DNA of 64,000 nt from an uncultured Paracoccaceae bacterium (GCA_947496535.1 CANMDE010000001.1:868001-932000), one strand, 5' to 3'; shown: positions 33,615 to 44,200, counted from the first letter of the stretch. The notes: a model not told the origin generated them from the sequence alone. Numbers and translations: made by a program.

Positions 33615-34604
33615 TCACCCTTTCCGCAAAGGTCCCAACACACGCGCTGCCGCTGCCGCAGGCGATAAGGCCCCGGCACGCACCTCCGCCTCTGCCGCCT
33701 GCATCCGTGCCTTGGTCGCTGGATCGGCCATCAAAACCTCCAACAATCCTTGTCGCACATCCTCTTCAAACCAATAGCTTGCCTGCGCGGTACGGGTCGC
33801 GTCCCAAATCCCGGCCTCACGTCGCCAGTCCACCAGCGCAAGCATCTCGGCCCAGGCCGTTTCCAGCCCCACCGTTTCCAGCGCAGAGACCATCAGCGCC
33901 TTGGGAAACCCATCCGGATCCTGTTCGCGCTTGCGCAAAAGCCGCAATGCGCCCGCGTAATCGGCACAGGTGCGTATGGCCTGTTCCTTCAGCGCCCCGT
34001 CCGCCTTGTTGACAAGGATCAGGTCCGCCATCTCCATGATCCCGCGCTTGACCCCTTGCAACTCATCCCCGCCCGCCGGGGCCAGAAGCAGCACAAAGAG
34101 GTCAGCCATATGCGACACCACCGTTTCGGACTGGCCCACGCCCACGGTTTCGATCAGCACCACGTCATAGCCTGCTGCTTCGCACAGCGCGACTGCTTCG
34201 CGGGACCGGCGGGCAACGCCGCCCAGTTGGGTCTGGCTGGGCGAAGGGCGGATGAACGCATTGGGATCGCGGGCCAGGAAATCCATTCGGGTCTTGTCGC
34301 CCAATATCGACCCGCCCGAACGGGCGGAAGAGGGATCAACAGCCAGAACGGCCACCCGCTTGCCCTGACCAGTCAGCATCAGGCCGAAACTTTCGATAAA
34401 GGTCGATTTGCCCACGCCGGGCGTGCCGGAAAGTCCAATGCGCAGGGCCTGCCGGTCGGTCCCGACTGCATCCAGCAGCGCAAGCGCATCCTCGCGATGG
34501 TCTGCCCGCCCGCTTTCCACCAGTGTAATGGCACGGGCAAGTGCGCGGCGGTCGCCATCACGCACTTTCGCAGCAAGCTCCGCAATATCGGTTTGTCGTT
34601 TCAT
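33615..34604 (-). CDS. meaB: MeaB-type GTPase (methylmalonyl-CoA mutase chaperone)
   Basis: The 329-residue G3E GTPase has Walker [16 protein letters not shown], the switch [27 protein letters not shown] and the base motif LVNKADG. MeaB loads and protects adenosylcobalamin on methylmalonyl-CoA mutase. The name ArgK, often given to relatives, is a misnomer. I choose ATG 34604 because GGAGG lies just upstream; ATG 34616 would add four residues. The mutase gene is not in the window. Confidence 0.93.
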   Translation of the reverse strand: MKRQTDIAELAAKVRDGDRRALARAITLVESGRADHREDALALLDAVGTDRQALRIGLSGTPGVGKSTFIESFGLMLTGQGKRVAVLAVDPSSARSGGSILGDKTRMDFLARDPNAFIRPSPSQTQLGGVARRSREAVALCEAAGYDVVLIETVGVGQSETVVSHMADLFVLLLAPAGGDELQGVKRGIMEMADLILVNKADGALKEQAIRTCADYAGALRLLRKREQDPDGFPKALMVSALETVGLETAWAEMLALVDWRREAGIWDATRTAQASYWFEEDVRQGLLEVLMADPATKARMQAAEAEVRAGALSPAAAAARVLGPLRKG

Positions 34605-34855
34605 GACCTCCGTCATAACGGGGAGCGACCGAAGGATACAGACCCCAGATACGGGTTAAGGCTTTGTTCATGTTCGGACCGCGCGGTGTGTTAAAGGCTG
34701 CCCACCGTGCGGTGGTGCCATACGCTTTGCCGACGTCTAGCCGACGTGTGTCCGACCGGCGAAATCGGCGCAAAACCAGCACATTAACCTTCAATCGGCA
34801 CGAATCTCGGTAAGCGAGCTGCAAAGGATCACGCAACACCCACCGCGCGTTGCGT

Positions 34856-35533
34856 CTACCCCATGATTTCGCTCACCCATTGCGGCACTGTTTCGGTCGC
34901 AGGCCCGAACCGATGCGCCGCAAACGCATTCGCCCGCGCGGAAGGTTCCAGATTGATCTCCAAGGTCTCACCCCGCGCCAATTCTACCAGCCCGGCGGCA
35001 GGATAAACCTCCGCGCTGGTGCCAATGGCCACGAACAGATCGGCTGCAGCAACGGCTTCGGTAATCTGGGGCATGGCGTAAGGCACCTCGCCAAACCAGA
35101 CGACATCGGGCCGCGTCGCCTGTGCCTGACAATGCGGGCAGTGATCATCGGGAGACATCTCATCAGGCGCATCCCAACGTTTGCCGCAATCGGCACAGAG
35201 CGCGCGCATCAGCGCCCCATGCATGTGGATCACATTCTTCGACCCTGCACGTTCATGCAGATCATCGACATTTTGCGTCACCAAGATCACATTAATGGCG
35301 TTACTTTTATCTATTAAAGCCAAAGCATTATGCGCTGAATTTGGTGTGGAATCGATACAATTCCTGCGCCGAGCATTGTAGAAACTATGCACCAATGCGG
35401 GATCGCGGGCAAAGCCTTCAGGCGTTGCAACCTCGTTCAGATCATAGCGGGTCCACAGCCCATCTTTGTCGCGAAATGTACCCAATCCACTTTCCGCTGA
35501 CACGCCTGCACCGGTTAAAACAACAATCTTCAT
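34856..35533 (-). CDS. cobB: NAD-dependent deacylase (sirtuin, CobB type)
   Basis: The 225-residue sirtuin has GAGVSAESGLGTFR, TQNVDDLHERAG with catalytic HMHG, and a zinc site from CADC and CPHC. Tyr52 and Arg55 (FYNARRR) form the Y-x-x-R pair that defines class III enzymes able to remove succinyl or malonyl groups as well as acetyl. Start ATG 35533 gives the family N terminus MKIVVLTGAGVSAE. It is a lone gene divergent from the M50 protease gene. Confidence 0.93.
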   Translation of the reverse strand: MKIVVLTGAGVSAESGLGTFRDKDGLWTRYDLNEVATPEGFARDPALVHSFYNARRRNCIDSTPNSAHNALALIDKSNAINVILVTQNVDDLHERAGSKNVIHMHGALMRALCADCGKRWDAPDEMSPDDHCPHCQAQATRPDVVWFGEVPYAMPQITEAVAAADLFVAIGTSAEVYPAAGLVELARGETLEINLEPSARANAFAAHRFGPATETVPQWVSEIMG

Positions 35534-35611
35534 TTCGCCCCACTTGCGCCACGACAACCTTAGATTTTCACGCTACAACCAGCGAAGTTTGTACCGCAAG
35601 AGGCCCCGACA

Positions 35612-36316
35612 ATGTTCCAAAACGACCAGATTATTTTTCACTTCAATGGACCGATGGGCGTCAGGGTCGAAATAGGACAATCGCTGTTGATGCTGGTCGG
35701 ATTGCTGGTTGTTTTCTCGATGCGAACGGATCCGCTTGTGGGGCTGATCTTCGCTGCGATGCTGATCACGGCGATCTTCCTGCATGAGCTTGGTCATGCC
35801 TGGGGCTGCCGCGTGCAAGGCATTCCTGTGCGTCGGGTAATGCTGCATGGCGGTGGCGGATTCTGTGAACAAGGGCGTTCGCTGTCGCGGACCGAACAAG
35901 AGTTGTTTGTGATCATGGGACCCCTTGTAAACTTGGGTCTTTGGGCGATCTGCGGCTTGTTGCAACACGTCCTTTGGAACAACGCGGAATCGGCCCTGAT
36001 GCAGGGGATTGAGCCCAGCCAAGTCAGTTATAAAATCTATGCGTATCTGGGGATGTTCGGGTTTTTAAATCTGGCACTGTTCATCTTCAACATGATCCCC
36101 GTCCAGCCGCTGGACGGTGGAAAACTGTTGCACCTTTTCCTGCTAAGGTTCTTGGGCAAAGTCGGCGCACATCGTATTACAGGGGTCATTGGACTGGTGC
36201 TTTCGGTTGTTTGGATACCGGCCGCGATTTTGTTTTACGTCCATTACGGTTGGATTCTTTTCTTTATTCCATCGATATCAGCACATTACAGAATGGCGCG
36301 AGGCCAACTGGCCTGA
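35612..36316 (+). CDS. Site-2 protease-like membrane metalloprotease (M50)
   Basis: The 234-residue polytopic protein has the zinc motif HELGH (58-62) in a membrane helix and the second motif NMIPVQPLDGGKLL, with Asp as third ligand. It is a short form without PDZ or CBS domains. Site-2 proteases cut membrane proteins such as anti-sigma factors; the substrate is unknown here. It is followed by an unknown membrane protein gene 31 bp on. Confidence 0.88.
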   Translation: MFQNDQIIFHFNGPMGVRVEIGQSLLMLVGLLVVFSMRTDPLVGLIFAAMLITAIFLHELGHAWGCRVQGIPVRRVMLHGGGGFCEQGRSLSRTEQELFVIMGPLVNLGLWAICGLLQHVLWNNAESALMQGIEPSQVSYKIYAYLGMFGFLNLALFIFNMIPVQPLDGGKLLHLFLLRFLGKVGAHRITGVIGLVLSVVWIPAAILFYVHYGWILFFIPSISAHYRMARGQLA

Positions 36317-36347
36317 CGGTCAAAAACTGCGAACGGAGGGGGAGACG

Positions 36348-36779
36348 ATGACAAAAACACCAGTGCATCTGTGGATCATCGGGGCGCTATCGCTTTTGTG
36401 GAACGCGGGCGGCGGCTTTGACTATGTCATGACACAAACGGAAAATCCGGACTATCTCGCGGCACTGACGCCCGAGCAACAGGCGTTTCTGACCAACGCA
36501 CCGCTCTGGTTCGAGGCGGCTTGGGCGGTCGGCGTCTGGTTTTCTGTCTTCGGTTCATTATTGCTTCTTCTGCGGTCCCGCTATGCTGGTTCAGCTTTTG
36601 CGTTGTCATTGCTGGGATTGATCGTCGCATCGATCTACACTTACCTGATCGCCGACGGAGGCAGCGCACTGGCTGTGTCTGGCACCGCGGCTTTGATCTT
36701 TACTGTGGCAATCCCAATTATCCTGATCGCGCTGTGGCTTTATGCGCGGGCGATGACCAAGAAGGGCGTCCTGCGCTGA
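36348..36779 (+). CDS. Small membrane protein, unknown
   Basis: The 143-residue product has four membrane helices (about 8-22, 55-75, 80-100 and 108-132) with a short loop rich in Tyr, Thr and Glu between the first two. GGAGGGGGAG precedes ATG 36348. The stop overlaps the start of the phosphatase gene (TGATG), so coupling is likely. Similar small proteins are common in Roseobacters; no function is assigned. Confidence 0.72.
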   Translation: MTKTPVHLWIIGALSLLWNAGGGFDYVMTQTENPDYLAALTPEQQAFLTNAPLWFEAAWAVGVWFSVFGSLLLLLRSRYAGSAFALSLLGLIVASIYTYLIADGGSALAVSGTAALIFTVAIPIILIALWLYARAMTKKGVLR

Positions 36780-37207
36780 TGCGGCTTCTGTTTGTGTGTC
36801 TGGGCAACATTTGCAGATCGCCGGCTGCTGAAGGTTTGATGCGGAGCCTCGCGCCTGACTGGACGATCGACAGTGCTGGGACAGGCGGGTGGCATGTGGG
36901 CGATCCGCCTTACCCACCCATGCAGTGTGCGGCAAAGGCGCGGGGTATTGATCTTGGCGGTTTGCGGGCCCGTCAGTTCACGGTTGAGGACTTCGACCGG
37001 TTTGATTTAATCGTTGCTATGGACCGCCAGAACCTTGCTGATATTGAACTGCTCCGCCCCAAAGATCATCCGGCATTGGCGCGGATGATGGCGGCGCAGG
37101 ATGTGCCCGATCCGTATTATACCCGTGATTTCAAAGGGTGCCTTGATATTATTGAGGCTGCCAGTGCTAGGTTACTGATCGACATGACCGGGTCGCCTGT
37201 TCGCTGA
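36779..37207 (+). CDS. Low-molecular-weight protein tyrosine phosphatase
   Basis: The 142-residue product has the P-loop CLGNICRSPAAEG (nucleophile Cys7, Arg13) and the general acid in DPYY (VPDPYYTRDF). Such enzymes remove phosphate from tyrosines or act on arsenate; the absence of ars genes favours phosphatase activity. The start overlaps the upstream stop. The last 41 bp overlap the convergent lipoprotein gene. Confidence 0.92.
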   Translation: MRLLFVCLGNICRSPAAEGLMRSLAPDWTIDSAGTGGWHVGDPPYPPMQCAAKARGIDLGGLRARQFTVEDFDRFDLIVAMDRQNLADIELLRPKDHPALARMMAAQDVPDPYYTRDFKGCLDIIEAASARLLIDMTGSPVR

Positions 37208-37478
37208 AAGCTTTGTAGCGCAGCCAGAACGCTTCGTTTGAACTGTTGTCGGACTGCCGTGTGTCCTGCGCCATTTGCGGATCGGCAAAGAACTCGGCCG
37301 CGCGAGACTGTTCCCGGCGTGACAGCGTCTGATCCGCGACCTGCTGAACGCAAGAACATAGCGCGGGAGATGCCGCGCTGCGACCCGCGTCGATACAGGC
37401 CGTTCCGACCGCTCCGGATACACGGGGGCCGCAGCTTGCCATGGTCGCAAGGGCCCCAATCACAAGAATTAAACGCAT
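37167..37478 (-). CDS. Small lipoprotein, conserved in Rhodobacterales
   Basis: The 103-residue product has a lipoprotein signal (MRLILVIGALATMASC, lipobox MASC, Cys16). Its mature part contains CSCVQQVADQTLSRREQSRAAEFFADPQMAQDTRQSD and a later WLRYKAF. Its two internal Cys could form a disulfide. Relatives are sometimes labelled arginine transporter, which the sequence does not support. It overlaps the phosphatase gene tail to tail by 41 bp. Confidence 0.75.
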   Translation of the reverse strand: MRLILVIGALATMASCGPRVSGAVGTACIDAGRSAASPALCSCVQQVADQTLSRREQSRAAEFFADPQMAQDTRQSDNSSNEAFWLRYKAFSEQATRSCRSVT

Positions 37479-38126
37479 AAACTGCCTCTGCCTCGGTCCG
37501 CCCCCGACTTACGCGGGTGATGCGGAGATGTGATGCCCCACGGATTGCAGTATGCCGCTGCGAGCTGTCCGATGCAATTGATTTGAGTGTTTAGGGGCGT
37601 TGCGCGTACACGGGACGCAACGTTCGGTGGTGTCGGGCATGGGGCTACGGGTTGGTCAGCGCGAATCTTTCGTTAACGTCAATTTTTATTGGTTAAAACG
37701 GTGCCCGAAACCGGTCGGACTAGTGTCGGCAAAACGTCGGGCAACGGTGCGGAATTACATGTTGAGGTTGTGTTTAACGATGTGTTCGATGGATTTTGTA
37801 AAGAATGGGTTAATTTATCGAGATGAAGCCAGGGAAAACCTCGCCCTGCGGTCGTTAGGTTTGTAGGGCTGTGGAGGACAGATGACTTTGACATTCCGGC
37901 CAGAGGAACGACTCAAAAAGAAAACCGGACATTTGCTCAAGACATCACGAAGGTCTCAAAAGAGCCCAAAGTGTTGGGTGCCACGATCCCTACGCACATC
38001 CGCTTCGGTAACGTTGGCTATGACGAATTTGTCTGACGGTCCGGCCAATGGCGCCTTTCTTGCAAATCCGCGAGAAATGATGGAGGTCCGGAGGCAGCAA
38101 CCAAAACTCTCTGATAATCAGTTACT
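37479..38126. other. Gene-poor region with a possible decayed reading frame
   Basis: This stretch of 648 bp has no convincing gene. The forward frame from 37827 to about 38034 reads protein-like in its second half (EPKVLGATIPTHIRFGNVGY) but has no start codon, so it may be a remnant. ATG 37882 with GGAGG upstream opens another frame of low quality. Many point-like stop codons and high A/T suggest decay. Confidence 0.4.
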
Positions 38127-38627
38127 ATGAAAACTGCCCCAATCATTAAAACCGACCGTCTGCTCCTTCGGGAGCCGATAATTGACGATTGGCCAAGTTT
38201 TGCAGAATTGATGACGTCGGAGCGCGCGAAGTACATGGGAGGGCCGTTCTCACTTGGCTCAGCGTGGGGCGTCTTTTGTCATGGAGTCGCGCTTTGGCAG
38301 CTTTTCGGTGTTGGCAATCTGTCAATTGTGTCGCGTGAGAACAATCAGTGCTTAGGTCAAATCGAGATTAACCAAGGCCCCCGCTTTCCGGAACAGGAGC
38401 TTGGATGGCAGTTGAATGCTGCGGCAGAAGGTAAAGGATATGCTTTCGAGGCTGCTGTCGCGATGCGCGATTGGGCTTTTCAGGAATGCAGACTGAAAAC
38501 ACTTGTGAGCTACATCGATCCAGACAACTCCCGTTCCATCCGTCTTGCCGAACGACTTGGTGCGACGATTGATGAGAATGCTTGCAAGCAGGACCCGGAT
38601 GATTTGGTATACAGGCACCTTGGATAG
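38127..38627 (+). CDS. GNAT acetyltransferase (RimJ/RimL type)
   Basis: The 166-residue product has the RimJ/L-type pattern: IIKTDRLLLREPIIDDWPSF, a QGPRFPEQELGWQLNAAAEGKGYAFEA core with the acetyl-CoA loop, and YIDPDNSRSIRLAERLGA. It should acetylate an N terminus or amine. The AT-rich sequence differs from the GNAT genes near argF. Its left neighbour region is non-coding, suggesting a transferred or isolated gene. Confidence 0.85.
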   Translation: MKTAPIIKTDRLLLREPIIDDWPSFAELMTSERAKYMGGPFSLGSAWGVFCHGVALWQLFGVGNLSIVSRENNQCLGQIEINQGPRFPEQELGWQLNAAAEGKGYAFEAAVAMRDWAFQECRLKTLVSYIDPDNSRSIRLAERLGATIDENACKQDPDDLVYRHLG

Positions 38628-38874
38628 TATTCGCAGCTAGCCCCACGCATTCGTCCACGCCAAAGAGGTCGACATCGATCTATCGTGCGAAAAAGTCTGT
38701 ATTCTCCGCTCTAACGACCATCAAAGATGTCGCTCGAAAGCTTGGTCAGGGTTCAGAATTGTATGGCGTTTGAACTAGAACTGCATGACGGGGGCGGCAG
38801 ATTTTAACTTAAGTTTCCTGCATTGGGGCGCCCGCCTATGTTTCACGGGTTAGGCACCGTCGAAATACAAAAGA

Positions 38875-38897
38875 TTGCCCCAAGGGGCGGTTTTTTT
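38875..38897 (+). terminator. Orphan Rho-independent terminator
   Basis: TTGCCCC pairs with GGGGCGG around AA and is followed by seven T. The nearest plus-strand gene ends at 38627, 250 bp before, and I see no frame between them. It may end a small RNA or a long 3' end of the GNAT transcript. Confidence 0.75.
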
Positions 38898-38923
38898 GCG
38901 TCTGCCGAGGTCTGGTACCGATC

Positions 38924-38998
38924 TGGAGCGGGCGAAGAGATTCGAACTCTCGACCCTAACCTTGGCAAGGTTATGCTCTACCCCTGAGCTACGCCCGC
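38924..38998 (-). tRNA. tRNA-Gly (GCC)
   Basis: The minus strand gives a 75-nt tRNA with encoded CCA (38926-38924). The acceptor is GCGGGCG paired with CGCCCGC, the anticodon loop TTGCCAA has anticodon GCC, and the T-loop reads GTTCGAATC. Variable loop and D-arm are standard. The genes on both sides are unrelated to it. Confidence 0.95.
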
Positions 38999-39102
38999 AC
39001 TCCATATCGTGTGGGCTCATCTATAAACAGATGGCCGGTACTGCAAGAGCAAAATCGCCTTCAGACGTAGTTTTTCGAAGGTTTGGCTGACGGATGAATT
39101 CG

Positions 39103-39879
39103 TTATGCCCCCACGTCTTCGCTATGCGCTACAACGCCGTCCTTTGTCAGCAGGACCAAACCGTATGCGCCCGGTTCGTCAACCGATAGCGAAGAATCCA
39201 CCGTTGAAAGGTCAAGAACGCCGTGATCGCATGAACTTTTGAAGATCGTCCATGAAACGCCACTCGTTGTGCCGGAGATCGTCCTATGAACATGACCACA
39301 AAAAAGGTGCAACGGGCTGTGAGATGCCAGCATCCCCAAAAGGCGGTCGCCGTCGGCAAGTTTGATGTCGTCCATCCCGGCGATGCCGGTGTTAAATGGC
39401 GGGTGGTGGATGAAGATCAGTGGCACCCTGCCTTCCGCTGTCTCAAGTGCCTGGGCCAGAAAAGCCTTTCTCTGGTCACACAGTTGGCCGGCATGATGTT
39501 TGTCCGGGTAGGGCGGCCCATCCAGTGAGTCGAGCAGGATCACTCGATGATGGTCCAGATCGTGAACCATCTGAACATGACCGCTTGCCATGCGGGGCGC
39601 GTTTGGGAACGCTGCCTGAAAGGGTTCTCGCCTGTCATGATTGCCCAACATGGGCAACACCGGGATAGTTACATCGGCGAGCGCGGCTGCCAATTGCGCG
39701 TATTCCTCGGGGAATCCGTGATGTGTCAGGTCTCCCAGCAAGATCAGGGCGTTGGCGTCGGGATGTGCGGTCAGGGCTGTGTCCAATACCTGTTGAAACC
39801 GCGCAAGCGGGTTCAGTCCGATGATCGTCTCGCCTTCCTTGCAGATATGGATGTCACTGATCACGAGTAATTTTTGCAT
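39103..39879 (-). CDS. Metallophosphoesterase (CpdA-like)
   Basis: The 258-residue product has the five metal motifs of calcineurin-like phosphoesterases: VISDIHIC, LLGDLTHHG, LGNHDRR, FIHHPPF and CGHVHR. It resembles CpdA, the class III cAMP phosphodiesterase, but substrate cannot be told. ATG 39879 is chosen, with the adjacent GTG as alternative. It follows the VOC gene by a 4-bp gap in the same unit with the MAPEG gene. Confidence 0.88.
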   Translation of the reverse strand: MQKLLVISDIHICKEGETIIGLNPLARFQQVLDTALTAHPDANALILLGDLTHHGFPEEYAQLAAALADVTIPVLPMLGNHDRREPFQAAFPNAPRMASGHVQMVHDLDHHRVILLDSLDGPPYPDKHHAGQLCDQRKAFLAQALETAEGRVPLIFIHHPPFNTGIAGMDDIKLADGDRLLGMLASHSPLHLFCGHVHRTISGTTSGVSWTIFKSSCDHGVLDLSTVDSSLSVDEPGAYGLVLLTKDGVVAHSEDVGA

Positions 39880-39883
39880 CACA

Positions 39884-40273
39884 TTACGCCTTGAACTGGA
39901 TCAGATCCCAGCGGTTGCCGAAGGGATCGCGGAATACGGCCACGGTGCCGTAGGGTTCGTGGCGCGGCGCCTCTTCGAAATGTACATCCTTGGCCAGCAT
40001 CGCCGTGTGATCCCGCTTGAAATCATCAGTCTCCAAGAACAGCCACACCCGGCCACCGCCTTGGTTGCCAATCGCGGCGCTTTGGGTTGGTCCGACAGCC
40101 TTGGCCAGAAGGAACGCTGTTTCTGCACCCGCCGGACCCACACGCACCCAGCGTTTGCCGCCGCCAAGGTCGGTGTCTTCGAGCAGCGTGAAGCCCAGTT
40201 TGTCTACATAGAATGCGATGCCCTTGTCGTAGTCAGGCACCAGAAGTGAGAGAAGAGCGAGCCTTTGTGCCAT
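39884..40273 (-). CDS. VOC (glyoxalase/bleomycin resistance) family protein
   Basis: The 129-residue product is a single VOC domain: LLSLLVPDYDKGIAFYVDKLGF, KRWVRVGPAG and the C-terminal AVFRDPFGNRWDLIQF with a metal-site Glu/Gln pattern. It might be a lactoylglutathione-lyase-like enzyme. The start overlaps the MAPEG stop as TGATG, which implies coupling. Substrate unknown. Confidence 0.88.
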   Translation of the reverse strand: MAQRLALLSLLVPDYDKGIAFYVDKLGFTLLEDTDLGGGKRWVRVGPAGAETAFLLAKAVGPTQSAAIGNQGGGRVWLFLETDDFKRDHTAMLAKDVHFEEAPRHEPYGTVAVFRDPFGNRWDLIQFKA

Positions 40274-40659
40274 CACAGCAGGCTTAGAACAAGCAGGCCA
40301 AAAGCGCTCAGACCGATCATCCCGGTCGTGAGAAGCATTCCCCAGACCCGCAGCAACATCACAGGGCGGTCACCCCAAAAGCCGATCCCGTGCATGAGGC
40401 GACCGGCCAACAGCATCAAACCTAACAGATGAATGATGATGGGCGCTGCACCGTTGAGTTCCACCAGCCCCAGCAGGATTAGCCCGATGGGTGCGTATTC
40501 GGCGCAGTTGCCTTGGGCGCGGATGCGGGTTTCCAACGCCTTGTCACCATGATCCCCAAGCGAGATCAGATTGCCGCGCCGGTAGGTGATGACACGGAAG
40601 CTGAGCGCCAGAAAGAGAAGTGCGATAATGGCCGCGTAGATGGTGGTGATTGAAAGCAT
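40273..40659 (-). CDS. MAPEG family membrane protein
   Basis: The 128-residue product has four membrane helices and the MAPEG pattern: RRGNLISLGDHGDKALETRIRAQGNCAEYAPIGLILLGL, with Asn and Glu that bind glutathione in the eukaryotic relatives. Bacterial MAPEG proteins may have glutathione-transferase activity or none. It is first gene of a three-gene unit with the VOC and phosphoesterase genes. Confidence 0.87.
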   Translation of the reverse strand: MLSITTIYAAIIALLFLALSFRVITYRRGNLISLGDHGDKALETRIRAQGNCAEYAPIGLILLGLVELNGAAPIIIHLLGLMLLAGRLMHGIGFWGDRPVMLLRVWGMLLTTGMIGLSAFGLLVLSLL

Positions 40660-40702
40660 TTCAAAACCTCAAAAATGCCCGGCAAATTCTGCCAAGTGAT
40701 CT

Positions 40703-41233
40703 TCAGTTCCATTCCGGCGGAATTGGCACCGGACTCAACCCCAACGCTATGAAGGCTTCATTTGGCGCGTCATCGAGCTGACCACGTGTCGCGAAGTTCC
40801 CAAAGCGGACCGTATACCCATCAGGTACGTACTGCCAATCGATTACCATTTGGGGGTCAACGGCAATTTCATCATAGAAAAATACGGGATAATCCTTGTT
40901 GGTTGGAACGATTTTTCCGGCGATCTCACCATCTGCCGACCTGACGAGATCTTCGATGAGGTAGGGTGCCAGGCAGAGCGATGCATCTGCGCGTGTGATG
41001 CTGATCAACATCGTTATGCTGAGCTTGCCAGACGCCGTTCCGTCGGGGTCGAATGCGTTTTTGACAACACGGGGCCAACTGGCAGCGACCTCTTCGCTTT
41101 GTGGTGCCGCGCGGGGCAACCAACAGAAGGGGACGCCCTCATCCGCCATTGCCGCCGGGGCGGCCGCAATGGCCGCCCCGATAATGATATGTGCCAGGCG
41201 CCTATTCAAGCTCGACCAACAAATCCTTGGCAT
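40703..41233 (-). CDS. Exported protein, unknown, overlapping pyc end
   Basis: The frame carries a signal-like segment (LAHIIIGAAIAAAPAAMA/D) and a mature part of about 150 residues with Trp/Tyr-rich ends (WQYVPDGYTVRFG). ATG 41233 overlaps the pyc 3' end by 32 bp. A TTG at 41209, near the pyc stop, would give a tighter signal peptide and is a real alternative. I do not recognise the family. It is in the same direction as pyc and may be cotranscribed. Confidence 0.6.
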   Translation of the reverse strand: MPRICWSSLNRRLAHIIIGAAIAAAPAAMADEGVPFCWLPRAAPQSEEVAASWPRVVKNAFDPDGTASGKLSITMLISITRADASLCLAPYLIEDLVRSADGEIAGKIVPTNKDYPVFFYDEIAVDPQMVIDWQYVPDGYTVRFGNFATRGQLDDAPNEAFIALGLSPVPIPPEWN

Positions 41234-44200
41234 CGATCTGTCCACCTGCCTGCACATGTACGGCCTTTACCACCGCATCGCGTTCCGCATGGATACCGGT
41301 TTCCATCTTCATCGCTTCGATGGTCAGGAGCAGTTCGCCCGCAGTGACCTTTTTGCCTGCCACGGCGGCGACGGTTGCCACCACGCCCGGCATCGGTGCG
41401 CCGATATGGTCGGGATTGCCGTCCTCGGCTTTTGGACCTTGTACCTTTTCAGCTGCCGCCAGACGGTTCAGTACCCGGATCGTGCGCGGTTGGCCGTTGA
41501 GTTCGAAGAACACCTTCACTTCGCCGTCTTCGTTCATCTCGGACACGGCCTGCATCCGGATTTCCAGCGTTTTGCCGGGGTCAATCTCGGCCGAGATTTC
41601 TTCGCCCGGTTCCATGCCGTAAAAGAAAGTGCGTGTTGGCAGTGTCCGTACCGGGCCATAAGTGCGGTGGCGACCTGCGTAGTCGAGGAACACCTTGGGG
41701 TACATCAGGTAGCCGTTGAGGTCTTCGTCATCAAGTTTCATGCCGTCCAGTTGCGCGGACAGATCGACCTTCGCCGCCTCAAGATCGATGGGTTTGAGCG
41801 ACTTGCCTGGCCGCTCGGTGCTGGCCTTTTCACCTTTCAGGATGATTTTCTGGATTGTCTTGGGCCAGCCGCCCGGGGGTTGGCCAAGCGCGCCTCGCAT
41901 CATGTCGACCACGCTATCGGGGAAGACGACATCCACTGCCGGGTCTTCGACCTGTTCGCGTGTCAGCCCCTGGCTTACCATCATCAGGGCCATGTCGCCG
42001 ACCACCTTGGAGGAGGGCGTAACCTTCACGATATCGCCGAACATCTGGTTCACATCCGCATAGGTCTGGGCGACCTCGTGCCAGCGTTCTTCCAGACCCA
42101 GAGACCGCGCCTGCGCCTTGAGGTTGGTGAACTGCCCGCCGGGCATTTCGTGCAAATAAACCTCGGACGCGGGGGCCTGCAGGCCGCTTTCAAACGCGGC
42201 GTAGTGCCCGCGCACCTGTTCGAAATAGTTGCTGATCTGGCGGATGGCCTGAACGTCCAGCCCGGTGTCGCGCTCGGTCCCTTTCAGGGCCTCTACAATC
42301 GACCCCAGCGTCGGTTGTGATGTGTTGCCTGATAGGGCATCCATCGCCGCGTCCACACAATCGACCCCGGCGGCAGAGGCCGCCAGAACCGTTGCGATTG
42401 CTGCACCAGACGTATCATGCGTGTGGAAGTGGATCGGGAGATCAACCTCTTCCTTCAATGCTGTGACCAGCGCCGTCGCCGATGCGGGTTTCAAAAGCCC
42501 GGCCATGTCTTTGAGGCCCAGCACATGAGCGCCTGCGGCCTCCAGTTCCTTGGCCATGCCGACATAGTATTTCAGGTCATATTTGGACCGGTTAGGGTCC
42601 ATTAGATCGCCTGTATAGCAGATCGTGCCTTCGCAAACCTTTTCGGCCTTGATCACCGCGTCCATGGCGACGCGCATGTTTTCAACCCAGTTAAGGCTGT
42701 CGAACACGCGGAAGACATCGACGCCGGATTTGGCGGCCTGTGCGACAAAGCTTTCGACCACATTGTCGGGGTAGTTGGTATAGCCGACCCCGTTGGAGGC
42801 CCGCAGGAGCATCTGCGTCATGATGTTGGGCATATTGGCCCGGATGTCGCGCAGACGCTGCCAAGGGCATTCCTGCAAGAACCGGTACGCCACATCAAAG
42901 GTCGCACCACCCCAGCATTCCACGCTGAACAGCTGGTTCATTTTGGCCGCATAGGTCGGCGCGATGCGGATCATATCGATAGAGCGCATCCGGGTCGCCA
43001 GCAGCGACTGATGCCCGTCGCGCATGGTCGTATCGGTGATCAGCAACTGCTTTTGGTCGCGCAGCCAGCTGGCGACGGCCTCTGGCCCGAATTCGTCGAG
43101 AATATCGCGGCTGCCGGGGACAACATCGGTGGTTGGCATCACAGGTGGTTTGGGCTGCTTGATTTCCGCAGCTGGCAGGGGGCGACCCAAAGTTTCGGGA
43201 TGTCCGTTGACCGTGATGTCGGCGATGTAGGTCAGGATTTTCGTGGCCCGATCACGCCGCTTGGAGAAGTTGAAGAGGTCGGATGTGTCGTCGATGAACT
43301 TGGTCGAATATTCGTTGTTCAGGAATGTCGGATGCTTCAGTAGGTTTTCCACAAAGGCGATATTGGTGCTGACGCCCCTGATACGGAATTCGCGCAGGGC
43401 GCGGTCCATCCGGGCGATTGCCATTTCGGGTGTGGGGGCGCGAGCGGTCACTTTGGTCAGAAGTGAATCGTAGTATCGCGTGATCACGGCCCCGGAATAG
43501 GCGGTCCCGCCGTCAAGCCGGATACCGGGGCCAGTAGCACTGCGGTACATCTGGATGCGGCCGTAGTCGGGTATGAAGTTGTTCATCGGATCTTCGGTCG
43601 TGACCCGGCATTGCAGCGCGTGACCGTCAAGTTTGACGTCATATTGGCTGGCGCAACCCGTGGCCTCGACCAGCGATTTGCCTTCGGCGATCAGGATTTG
43701 CGCACGCACGATGTCGATGCCTGTGACCTCTTCGGTCACGGTATGTTCGACCTGCACACGCGGGTTCACTTCAATGAAGTAGAATTCGCCACTGTCCATA
43801 TCCATCAGGAATTCGACTGTGCCGGCGCATTCGTAATTCACATGCTGGCAGATTTTCTTGCCGAGGTTACATATCTGCTCGCGCTGGGTGCCGGAAAGAT
43901 AGGGGGCAGGCGCACGTTCGACGACCTTTTGGTTGCGGCGCTGGACCGAACAATCGCGTTCCCACAGGTGATACATTTGGCCATGACTGTCGCCAAGGAT
44001 CTGTACCTCCACGTGGCGCGCGCGGATGATCATCTTTTCCAGATAACCTTCGCCGTTACCGAAAGCGGCTTCTGCCTCTCGTCGGCCCTCGCGGACCTTC
44101 TCGATCAGTTCGTCTTCGTTCATGATCGGACGCATGCCGCGACCGCCACCGCCCCAAGATGCTTTTAGCATCAGAGGATAACCCACTTCGGCGGCCTGTT

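Noticed and set aside
37600..37866. Plus-strand frame of 88 codons in the gene-poor region
   Set aside because: It lacks an RBS and reads as low-complexity Val/Arg/Leu without any motif.
40995..42320. Long plus-strand frame opposite pyruvate carboxylase
   Set aside because: It is antisense to the pyc coding frame, which carries all enzyme motifs; high GC third positions make such shadow frames common.
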